64,000 bases of DNA from Macrotrachela quadricornifera (GCA_022393335.1 JAJEKB010021088.1:1309449-1373448), one strand, 5' to 3'. Positions 34,810 through 48,428 are shown, counted from the first letter of the stretch. Notes: generated by a model from the letters alone, not told the origin. Made by a program: numbers and translations.

Positions 34810-36310
34810 CAAGCACACTTACTTGAATAGATTGTATATATTTATATGTATTTATTTTCTCTTTTTACTCTTTCGTTCTACGTCACCATGAAAGCCGTTT
34901 CATTTTGAATTTACACATGCAATTTTAACTAATAGATTATACATAACTTTTTCTCTTCTCGTTCTTTCGTTTCATGTTTCTATATATTTATATATTTTTC
35001 CATTCCTGCTGTATTTCTAGAATTTTATGAGAGTAATTCATTTCTGCTGGAAATGAAACAAATTCCCGATTAATTGGCCCAAAACTCCACTGGTGTTTAT
35101 ATGGCGGCTCAAGCTCAATAAATGGAAAGAGTCAGTCCAAACTGATGCCGATCAGCTCTTTTTTTGTGAGCTAATCAAACGATAGGGTAAGTCGATCTCG
35201 CTCTTTTGAGTGGTATAGAGCTGTCACACAGTCGAACTGGGTTAAATTGGCTGGGGTACTGTCATCTATCGGTACACTGATAAATGAATAATTGAGTAGA
35301 AGCTGTAATCTGCAAGTGTATTTGATGTTTTTTACAGATGTAGTTTATATTTTAATCACTTCATCAGCGACAAGGCACGAAGTTTCAGGGGCGAATCTAG
35401 AAAATCAGTGAGGGGACGGTAGTTTATTTGATAGAGTAGCGACCATGATTAAAAAATGGTTTTCAAGGTCTATTTAAGGTAATACAATCTATTTTCTTTC
35501 TCGTGTTCGCTGAGAAAAAAAAGGAAAAATGTCTCACAAGTGAGTGGCGATCAGCGGATCGTTTACTGCTGCACCCACCACCGCATTTTATAGATGAAAG
35601 ATAGTTCTATACATCCTAGTGTTGTACCAGTTGATTAATCTATGTTCAGCAAGTATTTCTAACATAGCTAGGCAATGAAATAGATAACATGGAAGTGGTA
35701 GCACGGACTTTCTCAAAGCACGTTCGGCAATTGTCGAAAGATTTGCAACAGACTGTTTGCATAATTTTTAAATTTAATGCTTTATTACTGGACTTTAGAC
35801 AATTCGTTCATTAACTACTGAACTTTTGCTAATAAATAATTTGACGTTGATGCAAATACAATAATAAGAATTTTTCGAATGTATATGTGTTGTGCTAATC
35901 AAACAAGCATCCTACAATATTACTTGTTTGCATTGTAAGCACACTGCATTGAAAATAGAACGGAATCGTACATTGCTAAAAGTTCAGTAATTAAGAGAAC
36001 TATATTACTAACAGTTTGGTTCGACGAAAATTCCTAACTGACCAATTTATAACTAAAACGAGATATTCAGTAATTGTGAAAAGGCCGCTGCAACAGAACT
36101 ACTCCGACTTTTCTGTCCTCCGATGAAATAACATATACTCGTAATCGATCGGTCCAAAACTGGGACAATCCGGTTGATTATTGATACTTGCCCCACCTAT
36201 GAATCACATAATTTCTGATGGCATCAACGCTCGAATATAGTACTCTGATAGTGGCGTGCCGATTAACTCTAGTATTCAAATATATTAGCACAATAACGTG
36301 AGGTGAAGGT
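34810..36310. other. Gene-free stretch with a small inverted repeat
   Basis: No gene. The pair attaactactgaacttttgc (about 35811) / gctaaaagttcagtaatt (about 35976) forms a ~185-bp MITE-like structure. A hAT-like word caggggcgaatctag sits at about 35386 without a visible partner. Confidence 0.4.
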
Positions 36311-36321
36311 GCCGGTGGTGA

Positions 36322-37620
36322 CAGGGCTGCTAACTGCACCTCAGCTTGGGGTACAGTATCTCATTTCGGAATTTTGTTTCTCATAAAGTTCTATACCCCT
36401 AAGGTATACATTTTGTACCCCATTTGAGATTCTGAGTCCATACTATGACAAACTCCGGTTTCAGACTAGGAGTTTTTGAAAACATAGAACTTATAGAATT
36501 CAGTCTTAGGGAAAAAATAAGGATTTCCTTTGAAAAGTGACGTAAATACGGGATTTTTCAGCTTTTGATGTTAATGAAATTTTTGATTAAAATAATTGTC
36601 ACTTGAGCTTCTGTTCTCTTAAAATTGTAGCTAGAATAATATGTAGTTTATAGACGCTAGAACAGGGTAATTATTGTACTTTTTCATACATAAAAGTGAC
36701 TTTTCCAACCATACGATAAAATCCCTCTCATTAAACGTCATAAATAAAACAAAAGAGAAATGTTTATGGCTCTTAATAAAGAAATAAAAATAAAAAGTTT
36801 TACTGCTCTCGAAATTATATCTAAACTGTATTGATAACGCACAAGTATCTAGCGACTATAAACGTTTTCAAAGTGAATTTATGATAGTTGTAATGCAAAA
36901 TTTATTGACTATTATGTTGATTATATTGTATTCCCTTCACACGTAGAGTTTCTATATTCTATAGTTCTTTTTAAATGTTTCTCGGTTAACTCCTTCACAT
37001 CGAAGGGGATAGAAAATATAGGACGAATCTGACTCCCGTAAATCGGTCTTCTAATAAGACTAAGTTACGTTCTCTGATAGACTCCTGCCATTTTTATAGA
37101 TGCTTTTACAGTAAAATGTGCTTCCAAAGAACTAGCTAATGAACCATTCTTCCTGCTAACCTGAGACTGTTGAATTACAAATAAGATTGAACTGGAAGAT
37201 AAAATATAATGAATGCCTTTTTTATATTTTTTCAAAATGAACCTGAACTAATCCCGTGTGCTTGATATTCAGAGAAGTATAGTGATATTAAAAAACCTTA
37301 TTTTAGCTGATCCGATATTTAGCATGACTTAATATAAAATTTTCTATTTTTATTTGTTGGTTAGATTATTTTCAAATTTATAATTTACCTGTAAAAATTT
37401 ATTTTTTAAAAAGAGGAACACTAAATTGACCTTATTAGGACGTTAGATAGAATATTGTATTTTTTTTATAAAGGAGGCGTTCGTCTATTAGATTTTCCAA
37501 CACAATCCTTCCATTTCAGAAAGTAAGTTATATACTCAAACGATGTACACTATCATAAAAAGATTGTATCCATTCCAGTTCTGGTAAACCCCATTTCATA
37601 ATTAACAGTTGGCAGCCCTG
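36322..37620. mobile_element. 1.3-kb non-autonomous hAT-like element
   Basis: Left end cagggctgctaactgcac and right end, read inward, cagggctgccaactgtta are inverted repeats with one mismatch in the first 15. The 8-bp flanks ggtggtga (36314-36321) and ggtgacga (37621-37628) match at 6 of 8. The interior has no frame longer than chance. Confidence 0.5.
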
Positions 37621-37629
37621 GGTGACGAT

Positions 37630-40600
37630 TAGTGAGAGTTTGAACGGAAACGAAATTTTAAGTTATGTTCTGAAAAGAGACAACGTTAGTAGAATAAATA
37701 GAAGAACTTGCTCATAATATTCTAAACTAGTATTACTTTTTGTATCAATTTAACTTATTTTTCTGATGCATATCTGTCTCTGGCATTAGCAGATTGATAG
37801 AATTAGTTTTTATTTTGCTTTGCACTCGCAAGTTCGAGCTTCTGTTGTAGAAGTTTTTCTTATTTTTATTACAAACTTTCGACCGGTTTTCGCGTCGAGT
37901 TTTAGATATTATTATTAAGAGAAACAGCTATGTACGGGTAGTATAAAGTTTTGCTTGCCTCTTCAATAAATATTGCAAAACGCAATGAATACTACTGAAG
38001 AAAAAAGAAAAGTGACGAGATGAAAGCGGCACAGCTGGTGCTCCAATTGAATTTATGCACAGAACTAAGTATATTGTGTGATACAAATATAACAGAAAAA
38101 ACGTAGCCCCGCAGTTCTTTTCAAAGAAATGCGAGTGGCAAAAAAACCTTTTCACCAAAAGAGAAAGCTTTTTTTCTCAATGAGAGTATATATAATTTAT
38201 CTTTATCATATATCTATAACGAAATGCAATAACAGAAATTATGAGCAATTCGAGAGAAGCCTGTATATTTCGTAACATCGGAAAAAATAGCATATGTTGT
38301 TATTTTTGGCATCTCTTCGATAAATATATTTTGGAAGTAATATTTTATTAATCAGCTGAAAGAAAATTTTCTCGTGTTTTTTACTGTATATGATTTATAT
38401 TTATACATTCGTAGATAAAATACGCTTAGTACAAGGACAAATCCTTGTACAATAAATTTGCGATTTTTATTTAGGTTTATCAAAAATATCTTGTAGAAAG
38501 ACAGTTAATTCTGTTTTTGTGGATTCATTAAAAATATATTGTCAAGTGGCACTTGATTTTTATGAGTTTGTCAAAACGATTTTGTAAAATAACAGGTAAT
38601 TATAATTATCTGTCGTCTTATAAGATATTTTTGATGGATCAATAGAAAAATCATGAATACGTGGCCCAAACATCTCTTTTTACTCATCGCATCTTATTTA
38701 CAAATCTAACAAATATAAATCATATACAGTTTAAAACAGGAGAAAGTTTCTTATTAGATGATAATAAACTATTACTTTCAGGATGTGTTTATCGACGAGA
38801 TATAGGAACCATTATTTTGTTTCATTTCTTCCAATCTTCAAAAAAATGTAGACTTTTTTGAAGTTGCTCATACTTTCTGTCGTTCCGTTTCGATTATAGA
38901 TATCTGATAAAAATAAGTTATATATGCTTCGATCGAAAAAAAACTGTTTTTTTTGGTAAAAAAATGTTCTTTCAGTACCCTTTAATCGCAGGGCGATATG
39001 AATCAATATCTGCTCCACTGCCTTTGTATCATACGTTATTCTGAAAAAAATTGGATCAATGAGGCACTAAAAAAAAGGTTTTGCAGTTTGAAATGAAATT
39101 GAAACCTTTTTTAGGACCTCACCCTCACCCCTCAATCCTTTTGAAGTATCGTAAAAACCCGTGAAACCTTAAAAAGGTTTCGATTTCTGATCGATCTGCG
39201 AAACCTTCTAAAATATCTTCTTTTTCAGTAGTATTATAAAATATGCTTACTTTCATAAATTACAGCGCTAAAGCGCAGGGCTGAAACCTATCGGATTTTT
39301 TTTCTTATCTTAAACGATACCAGCATGAGCAGCAGGGCGGTCTTGGTCTAGCGTAGGCTCAACTTTTAAGCCAAGCCAGTACCGAGAGTCAATTGAAAGA
39401 CTTTTTTTCGTTTATGATGGTAAGCGCTACGGATTCTCTTACTAGGTTTAAATTCCGTAGAATTTGATAACTGAAGGGTGGTTCGAACGTTTCGATTCCT
39501 CTCTATAAAATGATAATATCGACAACAAACTTATACAAATTTATTGATCAAATTTTGTTATTTTGTAGAGGAAAATGAGAGTTATCATTTGAAAAAGACT
39601 ATCTCGAAATACAAATCTATTATAATTTTATGATCATTTTAGCAACTTTGATTTGGCATCCCATGACACTTTTTTTTCTTCCTTGTATTCTGCTCTTTTA
39701 AAATTTCTCTTTTCTCACGAAGAAGCAGATCGTTGACAAAAGCACTCATGATTATATTGATTATTGTTACCGTATCACACAAAAATATCGCATAACAAAC
39801 TGATGTGCTGATCAGTGAAATTATATGGCGAAGGTAGCTAAAGTACATGATTTTAGTGATCAACTTCAGCGACATTATATGTCTATAAGAGGAACCCGAT
39901 TTTTGCAGTTCTCTAGCGGAACCAAAAGCACTCAATTATGTTTCTAATATAGAATCGCCATTTTCTCACGATCTTAACATGTTTTTCTGGTTAAGATCAA
40001 CATGTAAAATTATAATCTCGAGCTTACATGACCATATTTTTCGGTACCAGAGAAGCTCGTAATATAAATTTAACCATGAATAGGTAACTCGTAGCGCAGC
40101 GTATGTTTCAAAGCAGAGTTTCTAGGATGACTAGACTCAGCCTAGAATTCTGCCAGATTCAATGGAATTTGTTTAGCAAGATAGTTTTCGATAGTATGAT
40201 AATATAAGTTGAAGATTTCTGCTTATCAGAAAATGACGTAAACTCTCGTCTCTTTCTCCGAGTTTTTTCATATACAATCATATTTTAGAGGTTCGTATAT
40301 CTCCAAACCGTATACGAAGAAATAGAAGGTAAAACGAAGTGTTGACGAGCATTGTTTGTCTATAAGGGATTATATTTTTGCGCACACGATTAAGGATTTA
40401 TACGATGGCATTACTGAGTGATATGAAATGCTGTATTTCTCCAATTACGAATGTGTTTGCTTGGCGTGGGTTAATTGTGACAACGATTTGGTGAACTAGG
40501 AGAAGAATAAATATCATGAAATGTAACAACAACAAATAAGGATACCCGATAACCAAAAAGATATCATATAGTTTACTCAATACAAGTAAGTCGTTTTATA

Positions 40601-42150
40601 CAGAACCCAAGAAGATGATCATATTTCACTGCGAAAAATTAAGCGTTTTCGATAGCACACGGTCAAATGATTCCCACAAACCTGCCGTCTGGACACACAG
40701 TTGCAACTAATGTATTAATTTATGTTGAGAAATAGAAAAGTGAACTGACTTGCGAAAATTTGGAAAAACGCAAGAAAAACTTTCTCACATGCGCAACCAT
40801 CCGAGGAAAGAGGAACAAAACGCAAAAAGGACGTTTAATGAATTCTCATTGTCTCTATTTCTATATACCTACTTAGTTAGACAGTAATGTTATACTCAGA
40901 TACTACACAGATAGAATATTTAGTATATTTTTCTAATGTTTTCCAGTTTTCTAATATATAAATAAGCAGCTGCACAAAAATCTCTGAACATTTTGAAAGT
41001 TTCGTTTTGTTTTTCTCTTTCCAGTCATATTCAAACCATACTGATAACATACGAATTTTGTCGGATCTATAAAACTATAGTACCAGTGCGTTTTATTTTT
41101 CTTCGATAGGAAACTGTACGCCTCTTTTTCTCCTCTTTTTTATTAAAAAGTCTCTTTTTTTCAAGAATGTTGAGTATCTTTTATTTCCTTTTTTTTTAGA
41201 AATTACTAGTGAGATACTAGATCTATTTCAAAATATTTTTTCAAATGGTAACTCTTATTTTTCTCTAAAAGATGACGTAGTTTGATGAATAACTTCATAT
41301 AAATTTGTTGTAGATACTATCGATTTATAGATAGTGGTCGAACCTTTTGAACCACTCTTTAGAGAATTTCAACATTAAACAGAGCGCATCTAAGCTTCTT
41401 TTTTCTCCTCAATCTAAGACGATTAGAGCCCATTTAAGCTTTTTTATATGTTTAATTTAGGATAATTCGGGCCTCGTGGCTCCACCGCCTATGCTGTAAC
41501 TCAGAGATGTCCATCGTGGTTGAGAATCTGCCGCTGCCGCAATGGTATTTTTTGAAAATCTTTGGATTTTCAAGACTGGCCGGTTTAAACTAGAGTTGCT
41601 CCTACCAATCGATCAGATTCGTCAAGCCTTATCGTGCACCACACACCAACGCCGAGATTATATGAAAATTCCTGAGTTTTGGAAATTTCTTTCATAGGAA
41701 AGCTACCGCCGCTGCCGCGATGGACATCTCTACTGTGATTTAATTGATTATTCGAAGATTGTTAAGTATTAGAGTAATCACTCAATGTTTGTAGTATCAA
41801 AGCGTCGAATTTTGTGTTCTGTTGCATTCACTTTGATGCTTATTATGGATAAGGATGTTAGAAAGTCTTATCAATGTTTATGTATGACTCTGTATTAGTC
41901 ATATCAACCTCTTAATCATCGCAACGATGACATCAGAATTCGATGTCATTACTGTAATGTTTTACACATTATTGATTTTCAAAAGTTTTCTTTCTCTTAA
42001 TATTTATGAATCAACTGGAAATTTCATAGTTCTATATTAGATATATATACTAATTTAATGCTTGTCGGACATTGGTCTTATTACTTAACTATACACGTAA
42101 TATGCTTGTTTCATACATATATGCAATACATGTTATAAACATATTTTTGT
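37630..42150. other. Gene-free stretch
   Basis: No gene supported. Frames such as 38661-38861 and 39639-39935 could be worn coding fragments but match nothing I know. A small inverted repeat at about 41504-41732 (agagatgtccatcg at both ends, each with gccgctgccgc nearby) looks like a ~230-bp MITE. Confidence 0.4.
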
Positions 42151-42156
42151 GAAACA

Positions 42157-42553
42157 CTATTTAAACGGACTGTTGAAATATATGGGATAGAAATTTGTAT
42201 CGACTCGCTCTGTCCTCCATCTCATAGCGCCAGCAAAGAATAATTTGATCTTTTTACCTATTTCAGAATGTCGTTCATTACACATCGTTCCACTTGTTCT
42301 GCGTGGTCCTGAACCAAGTCGTTTCAATGAAACTCGATAACTATGACGATTATATGATGAAATGTCAAATAATATCGAAGAATCATCAAATGTTGTTAAA
42401 CTTGTGGATTCATTCACTATATCCAGAATGAATAAAAGTTGCATTTAAATGTTAAAATTATGATCCTACCTAACATCGAAGCAGCCACATTTTCAGTGGT
42501 ATCAGTTGTAGATGTAACAATATTATTATTTTGAGATTGCTGAAGTGGTGAGT
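42157..42553 (-). CDS. Last two exons of an unknown minus-strand gene
   Basis: Read leftwards, the exon 42553-42470 follows acceptor tttttag and ends at donor gtagga. The exon 42416-42157 follows acceptor atatag and ends with TAA. The join keeps frame (SML-V-NEST). The encoded tail runs SPLQQSQNNNIVTSTTDTTE, then a Ser/Thr/Asp stretch and a basic part (SLKRLGSGPRRTSG, KKIKLFF). It resembles the disordered tail of a nuclear protein. Earlier exons, which would lie above 42560, were not found, so the gene is partial or degraded. Confidence 0.5.
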
Positions 42554-43605
42554 CTAAAAATGCGATAGAGGATTTTAATAAAAATAACAAATAATATGAT
42601 ACTTTCTTGATTCATGAACGTTATTAATTTATTAATAATATTATCTATTTAAAGGTTTAATTTCTTTAAAATGATCTCATGAAAACTATTTTATGAATAG
42701 AAAAGCATTTTAGACTAAAATCATTATTTGATCCAAACAAAAAACTTTATCGAGCAAAACTAAATGTCAAAAATATTGCAAAAAATTTAAACTTAATTTT
42801 TCTCATATTTATAATTGATTTTTCTTGCAATCTCCTGGAATTTTTAGAATTCCTGAGTATATCTAATATTTACTAAATTCGATTTCTGAATGCTTATTTA
42901 TAAAGTGAATATCTAAACAAACAATCTTACTGATAAGGCATCATAAAAATTTTTTTATAAATAAATGTAATTTCAATAAACCGATACAACCTTCTATCAG
43001 AATTTCACATATACCGGAATTCTTTTAAAATTGATTTAACCCTATGAAAATCTCTTTGTAATCAAAATGTAATACGAATAAAATTTTTAAATCTTTACTT
43101 GCAAGTATCATGCCTTAAAACTTTTTTTGAGTAGAATCAGATTTTTTGTTTAATAGATTTTCGTAGAATAAATTTACAAATCGATTATAGAAGTTTTTTT
43201 ATCCGACAAAAATTTTAGGGATCAATCAAATTAAAAAATATTTTAAATATAATTTATATTTTAGAAATTCATGGTTTCAACTCATGTGTTATTAGAAAGT
43301 TTCAATGAAATAAAATCTTATCGAAAACAAAAATCAATTTTAATATATTGGAAGGAATGAAAGTGTAACAGGAGGTCTGAAACAAACACATGTTAATATT
43401 TCAATCATTCTCATCGCTTCAGATTCAATTATTTCTAAAGTTAGTATCATGAATACTTTAATTTTTTTCTAGAAAGCATTATTTTATTTTTAGAATGATT
43501 TTAAAAAACTTTCATCGTCACATAATTACTCTTTACTCGAGAATTAAATTAATGCAGTTCAATTGATGTCATCTGAATCGATTCGACTTAATTTTCTAAT
43601 GCACG

Positions 43606-43830
43606 ATGTATTACAACAAGAGTTGTGCAAATATTTCAACAATGGAATATTCTAGCAAAAATATGAAAATGTTAAAATATACTCATGTCGTTTTATTTTT
43701 GTTAAAATCGATCATAATCAGCAGTTTTAATCGAAATCCTCCCTTAAACGCAGTTAATCGACGTCCAACTGCCTTTATACATGATCAACCAACGACCAAA
43801 ACTGTTATCGATGGTTGTAAACCAAGATGA
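43606..43830 (+). CDS. Possible short secreted peptide precursor
   Basis: A 74-residue frame (alternative start at 43618) has a hydrophobic segment (THVVLFLLKSIIISS) followed by FNRNPPLNAVNRRPTAFIHD with a dibasic RR, then a short tail. This layout is compatible with a small secreted or neuropeptide-like precursor, but length and context make chance quite possible. Confidence 0.2.
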   Translation: MYYNKSCANISTMEYSSKNMKMLKYTHVVLFLLKSIIISSFNRNPPLNAVNRRPTAFIHDQPTTKTVIDGCKPR

Positions 43831-43869
43831 CAATTTTATTCGTAAATTTTCAAAAAATAAAATTATGAT

Positions 43870-44545
43870 TTTTTTTTATTTAAATTTCTTTCAGTGACTG
43901 ATTTAAATATAAGTTAAAATTTATAATATAATTAAACTAGTTATTTCTATTTAGACATTATTCGACAAATGACTTAAACGTAAGTAAAACCTTTTAAGAA
44001 CAATAAAGTTATAAATTTTTTTTATTTAGGGCTTACTCAGTAGTTAATTTAACCCTTTCCGACTGGATACTTGGAAAAACCCGTACCTCCCTACGATAAA
44101 CTATTGCCATTTGGTAACATCTGCGCGGAAAGAGTTAAATGGAAGCGTTACTTTATAAAATAATAAAATTATTATTTTGTTTTATTTAAATTTGATTTAT
44201 ATGTGAGTATAAATTTATAAAATGATTAAATTAATTTTTTTTTATTTAGATTTGATTCAAAAACTGATTTACATATGAGTAAAATACTTTAGAATAAAAT
44301 AAGATTATCGCTTTTTTATTAAAATTTGGTTTGATAACTGATTTATAAACTAAAATAAACTTATAATAAAATTAAATATCTATTTTTATTTAGATTTGAA
44401 TCAGCAACTAATGGAGTTGAAATCAAGAATTTGGCAAAAAGAAAATTATGTTTTTAGCATTTAAATATGGTTGAACTGCTAGTGAAACTGTAAGTATTAA
44501 TTTATCAAAACTTAAATTATTTTTTTGTATTTAGATTTATTCCAC
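43870..44545 (+). repeat. Degenerate tandem repeat with splice-site-like units
   Basis: About eight units of 75-95 bp. Each holds a T-rich tract ending in tatttag, a ~25-bp block like atttgattcagaaactgattta, and then a gtaagt/gagtaa-like word. The 90-bp TTAA-flanked hairpin at 44049-44138 interrupts unit three. The block has no consistent reading frame. Confidence 0.5.
44049..44138. mobile_element. 90-bp piggyBac-like miniature element
   Basis: TTAACCCTTTCCG at the left and CGGAAAGAGTTAA at the right. TTAA at both ends and a CCC/CTC terminal word follow the piggyBac pattern. It has the same length and end design as 46204-46293. Confidence 0.55.
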
Positions 44546-44705
44546 CGGTTAACTCAAGTACCATCATAGATTGATAATATTAATTTATATATTTATCCAT
44601 AAGATCAATTGGGAATGGTTTTAATCCTGCATATATACGGGAAGATTGTCGATTCTGGATAAAACAACTGCTAAATCTGATCAAATATTTTTGTCAATAA
44701 CCAGT

Positions 44706-45108
44706 AGTGTCATTATTTCAAGATTCTGGAATTTTCATAGAATTCTTAATTCAACATTTATATAATCAAATTTGATACCTAATGATTCTAAACCATTCAT
44801 ATTATTCATATCGTCGAAGTTTTTGGATTCTCAAACCACTCGGATCAATCAGAATATTAGAATTATTAGAATTTAATAATTATTCTTATTGTTCTATTAA
44901 CTTCAATAATTCTGGTAATTCTATAACTCTAATAATTCTAAAATTCTAATAATTCCAATATTCTGATTGATCTGAATAATTTAAGAATCCCAAAACTTTG
45001 ACGATATGAGTAGTATAAATGGTATAGAATCCTTAGGTATAAAAATTTGATTATGTAGATGATGAATTTAAAATTCTATGAAAATTCCAGAATATTGGAA
45101 TAATGACA
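44706..45108. mobile_element. Foldback element, ~175-bp arms
   Basis: The left arm begins gtgtcattatttcaagattctgg. The right arm ends ccagaatattggaataatgacaatt and is its mirror image through tcgtcaaagttttgggattct and gatcaatcagaatatt. The loop is rich in the word aattctaataattc, itself tandem. Confidence 0.7.
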
Positions 45109-45518
45109 ATTCTCACTGAGAGTGATATCGCTATTTGTTAATCGAAATTAACCGCCGATTAATTGCGGTTAATTTGCGGTTTTGTATCGGTTCGAATAAC
45201 ATAAGTTTATTTCGTAAAACAATACTGCCTACTAGAAAAAAATTCTTATAGCGAGCGATGTCGATTGCATGAATTCACTAATTTATGCAATTGACTAACT
45301 CGATATTAAAATATTTTAAGCCATTCAACACTATATTTTACATTTGTTTTTCTCTTTCTTTTTAAGATTATTTATGAAAAAAATAAAAATAATTAATTCA
45401 ATCAAATACAATCGTTATTCATGAATCTCTTTCTAATGATATATATTCTTGTAAGTTTATATTTTTATTTATAAATGATGTCTGATTTTTTTTTCTTTTA
45501 GAAAAAAACTTCTTTTTA

Positions 45519-46570
45519 CTAACTTATAACTGGTTGTTGTAAAATATTTTGATGTGGAACCGGAACACCATGACCAGGATCGTCACCAAAACCTGACTCT
45601 TGCTGCCAAAATAAAGTAAAAAACTTTTAATAAAAAATATTAAATTAAATTTTGAATATCATACTTGTCCTTCTAGTATATTTTCTGAATGAAGATCTTC
45701 ATTAATTTCTATGCTTTTATCTTCAGATGAATCCTAAATGGATCAAAAAGCTTAGAATTAGCGCATCAAAGAAATAAAGAATAAGGTATGCTTTCTTACA
45801 TTCATTGATATAATTGTTTTTTTTGTAATTAATCTATTCTAGAATTCAAAAGACGTCAATTCAATAAATGAAACATAGTAGATGCTGATCAATATTCGTC
45901 TCCTGCTGGATTGTACAATAATGAAATTTACAACTCTTAATTATATTCGTATATTAAAATGATGATAGAAATATAATTATTGAAAAAAAATGTATGTTCA
46001 ATATTTGAAATAGAAAATAACGGTTAGACAAGAAATGATTTTTAGTCTTCATTATCTTTTGAACCAAAGAAAAGAGTATTCATTATGAAAATACTAGGAT
46101 TAACAAAAAACATGAAAAGATTGAAGTATTTATCTCAATCTATAACCAAAATAGAATTATTTCGTGCATGGACTGAGAATTTCATAAGCAGTACATATTT
46201 AGTTTAACCTTTTACGGCCAGATATTCGCAAAACGCTGTACTCTCCTGCAGGAAAATGCCACCTTTAGAACACACTCGACCGTAAAGAGTTAAACACAGC
46301 AATCAGGTGTTCTCATCCACAAACAAAGCTGCGTGTGTAAATTACCAATCAGTATGAGGTTTTCAAACGAAACAAGAACCTAGGTACTGAGTAGCGACAT
46401 CTTCGATGGTTAAGTTTATTAATTTTTGATTAAAAGTTAATAATTTTTTCTTTTTAATAGCGATATAATTATTCTCTTCCATTACATTAATTTCAAAAAT
46501 TAAAGATACTTTATTTACTTGATAAACTTTATCCGCACGTTTCTGTACACGAGATTTCGCTTGAATGATT
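45519..46570 (-). CDS. 3' exons of an unknown minus-strand gene
   Basis: Two terminal exons are clear. 45733-45665 (DSSEDKSIEINEDLHSENIL, 23 residues) and 45602-45519 (QESGFGDDPGHGVPVPHQN..., 27 residues and TAG) are joined in phase 0 across an intron gtatga...tggcag. Further up, about 46570-46390 is open on the same strand and reads KSRVQKRADKVYQ, VSLIFEINVMEENNY and TIEDVATQYL, probably an earlier exon; its splice to 45733 could not be fixed. The region between holds a 90-bp TTAA element (46204-46293). No family is recognised. The acidic tail after a basic segment suggests a nuclear or transposon accessory protein. Confidence 0.4.
46204..46293. mobile_element. 90-bp piggyBac-like miniature element
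   Basis: TTAACCTTTTACGG at the left and CCGTAAAGAGTTAA at the right, exactly 90 bp like the copy at 44049. The cores differ, so only the ends are conserved. It lies within the intergenic or intronic space of the minus-strand gene. Confidence 0.55.
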
Positions 46571-46795
46571 CATTTTCATATCCAAAAATCATTTAATTAA
46601 TTTTAATTTTTTCGAATTAATGAAAATTTTATTGTGACTTGATGAGAGGATTTACGCATATAAATTATGTCATTTGTGATAGGATAATCATTTATTATTT
46701 AAAAAAATGATAAATTTTAACTTCATATATTGAGAAAAACAAGTAAATATATCATTTTTATCATAGAATAAAGTTTAGTATTTAAGGGTACCTCT

Positions 46796-47188
46796 CCTCT
46801 TTTTTCATGATTTTCAGTTCTTAGAGACGGCAAGTCTGATCAGGCTGAAATTTTTACCACAGACAGAGGCCCTAAATTCACGAGACACGTGTTCGAGGAA
46901 AAAATTTTCAAAATGAGTCTTTTGGGTTTTTTTTCGAGAACCAATGGTTTTTCATAGGGTCTCATTGTGCCACCGGCTTCCCCATCAAATTTCGTTCGAT
47001 TCAGCTAAAATTGTTGTAAGAACACCTATGGTGGTATCTCATAAGTACCTTTCAGCTTTCTTCAAAAGCTCATTTCGTTTTTTTTCTAATAAAAAAATAT
47101 GTTAAGGTTTTCACCATAGCCGAGTTTCTGACCTTCAGAATCCTGTAAGTCCGGATGGAAACATTAGAAAAAGAGGGGGGGGGGTACC
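46796..47188. mobile_element. TTAA-flanked MITE with gggtacc ends
   Basis: The left end gggtacctctcctcttttt follows TTAA (46792-46795). The right end aaaaagagg plus a run of ten or more G and gtacc precedes TTAA (47189-47192). The ends are inverted repeats apart from the expanded G run. The 393-bp body is non-coding. A related taagggtac word starts the arms of the foldback at 34.1 kb. Confidence 0.55.
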
Positions 47189-48428
47189 TTAAAATAAAAA
47201 TTAAATTGAACATGTTAAGTTGATAGCTCCTGTCTTTAAAAATATTCATCGAATAAGTATAATCAAAAGATATAAAAATCTTTCTATTTTTTTTTATTTT
47301 TAGACCATTAACTTCATTTCAATCATTTTAACAATATGGTAATATTAATATCGATATAATCTGGATTTGAAATAAAGATTATTTGCTGTTCAAATATTTT
47401 TTAAGGCAATTCTCATTCAATTTTATGAAACAATTAATAAATTAATATATTTTGATTTTTTTTTCTATTTTATCTTACTAATAAAAGAATTGATCTATTT
47501 ATTTTATTTATTTTTATTTTAAATATTATTCTTTATTAATTAATTCATTTTCAATTGATGAATGTCATTGTCAAATTTTTTTTTTGAGGAAATAATCGCT
47601 ATTACTCATGTTTGTTTCCATAGTAATCTTGTTCGATGGATTGAAATGACTAATAACTTATCTTGATAATAAAAGAATCTATGAGTTTTCATTAGTGATT
47701 CTACATTTATTTATATTCAATACATTTGAAAATATTAATAAGATTATTGAGAAGGTAATGTTTGGTTTAAGTAATAAGCAATTCGATTGCCAGTGCCATC
47801 TTTATTTTATTTCTATAAATAAAAAAAAACTATATTACACACGTTTGTTAATATAAATAGGACGGGTAATAATAAATGGCCGAATTTCAGACCGAAGACC
47901 GAAGCCACCGAAAGACGTTGATTGGTTGTACATTAAATATAAATAATTACACTTTTCTTATTAGATGGCGCTCTCGTATAATGCATGTCATGTAAATAGA
48001 ACATAGCAGCTAAATATTTCAGCTAAACAGTTATGAACTTGGTGTCTAAATTAACATACATGTTAAGTGTTGTAAAATTGTAATATAACTACATTTTTTT
48101 TATGGAAATAGAATTATTCAAATTGTCTTTAACAATTTTGTATATGAATATATATTAGGGAGCAACATGGTGTTTGAGTAATTCATATCAGCAGTGTATC
48201 GATTTTCGGTGTGATGAATAGCAGTTTTGTTTGTATTATTAATTGGTTTAGTGAATATATCCTTAAAAAAAAGAACTGATTTTGATGAACTCAAACAATG
48301 ATATGTCATTCATTTCCTGATTTATTATAATTAACAACAGGAATAAAGAAAAACCATTAAACAAGAGAACATAACATGAGTTACATAAAAAATAATAATA
48401 TGCTACAAGTAGTTAATAGTAAATTAAA

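Noticed and set aside
39639..39935. 98-residue minus-strand frame with hydrophobic stretches
   Set aside because: No splice context, motif or homologous copy in the window; expected by chance in AT-rich DNA.
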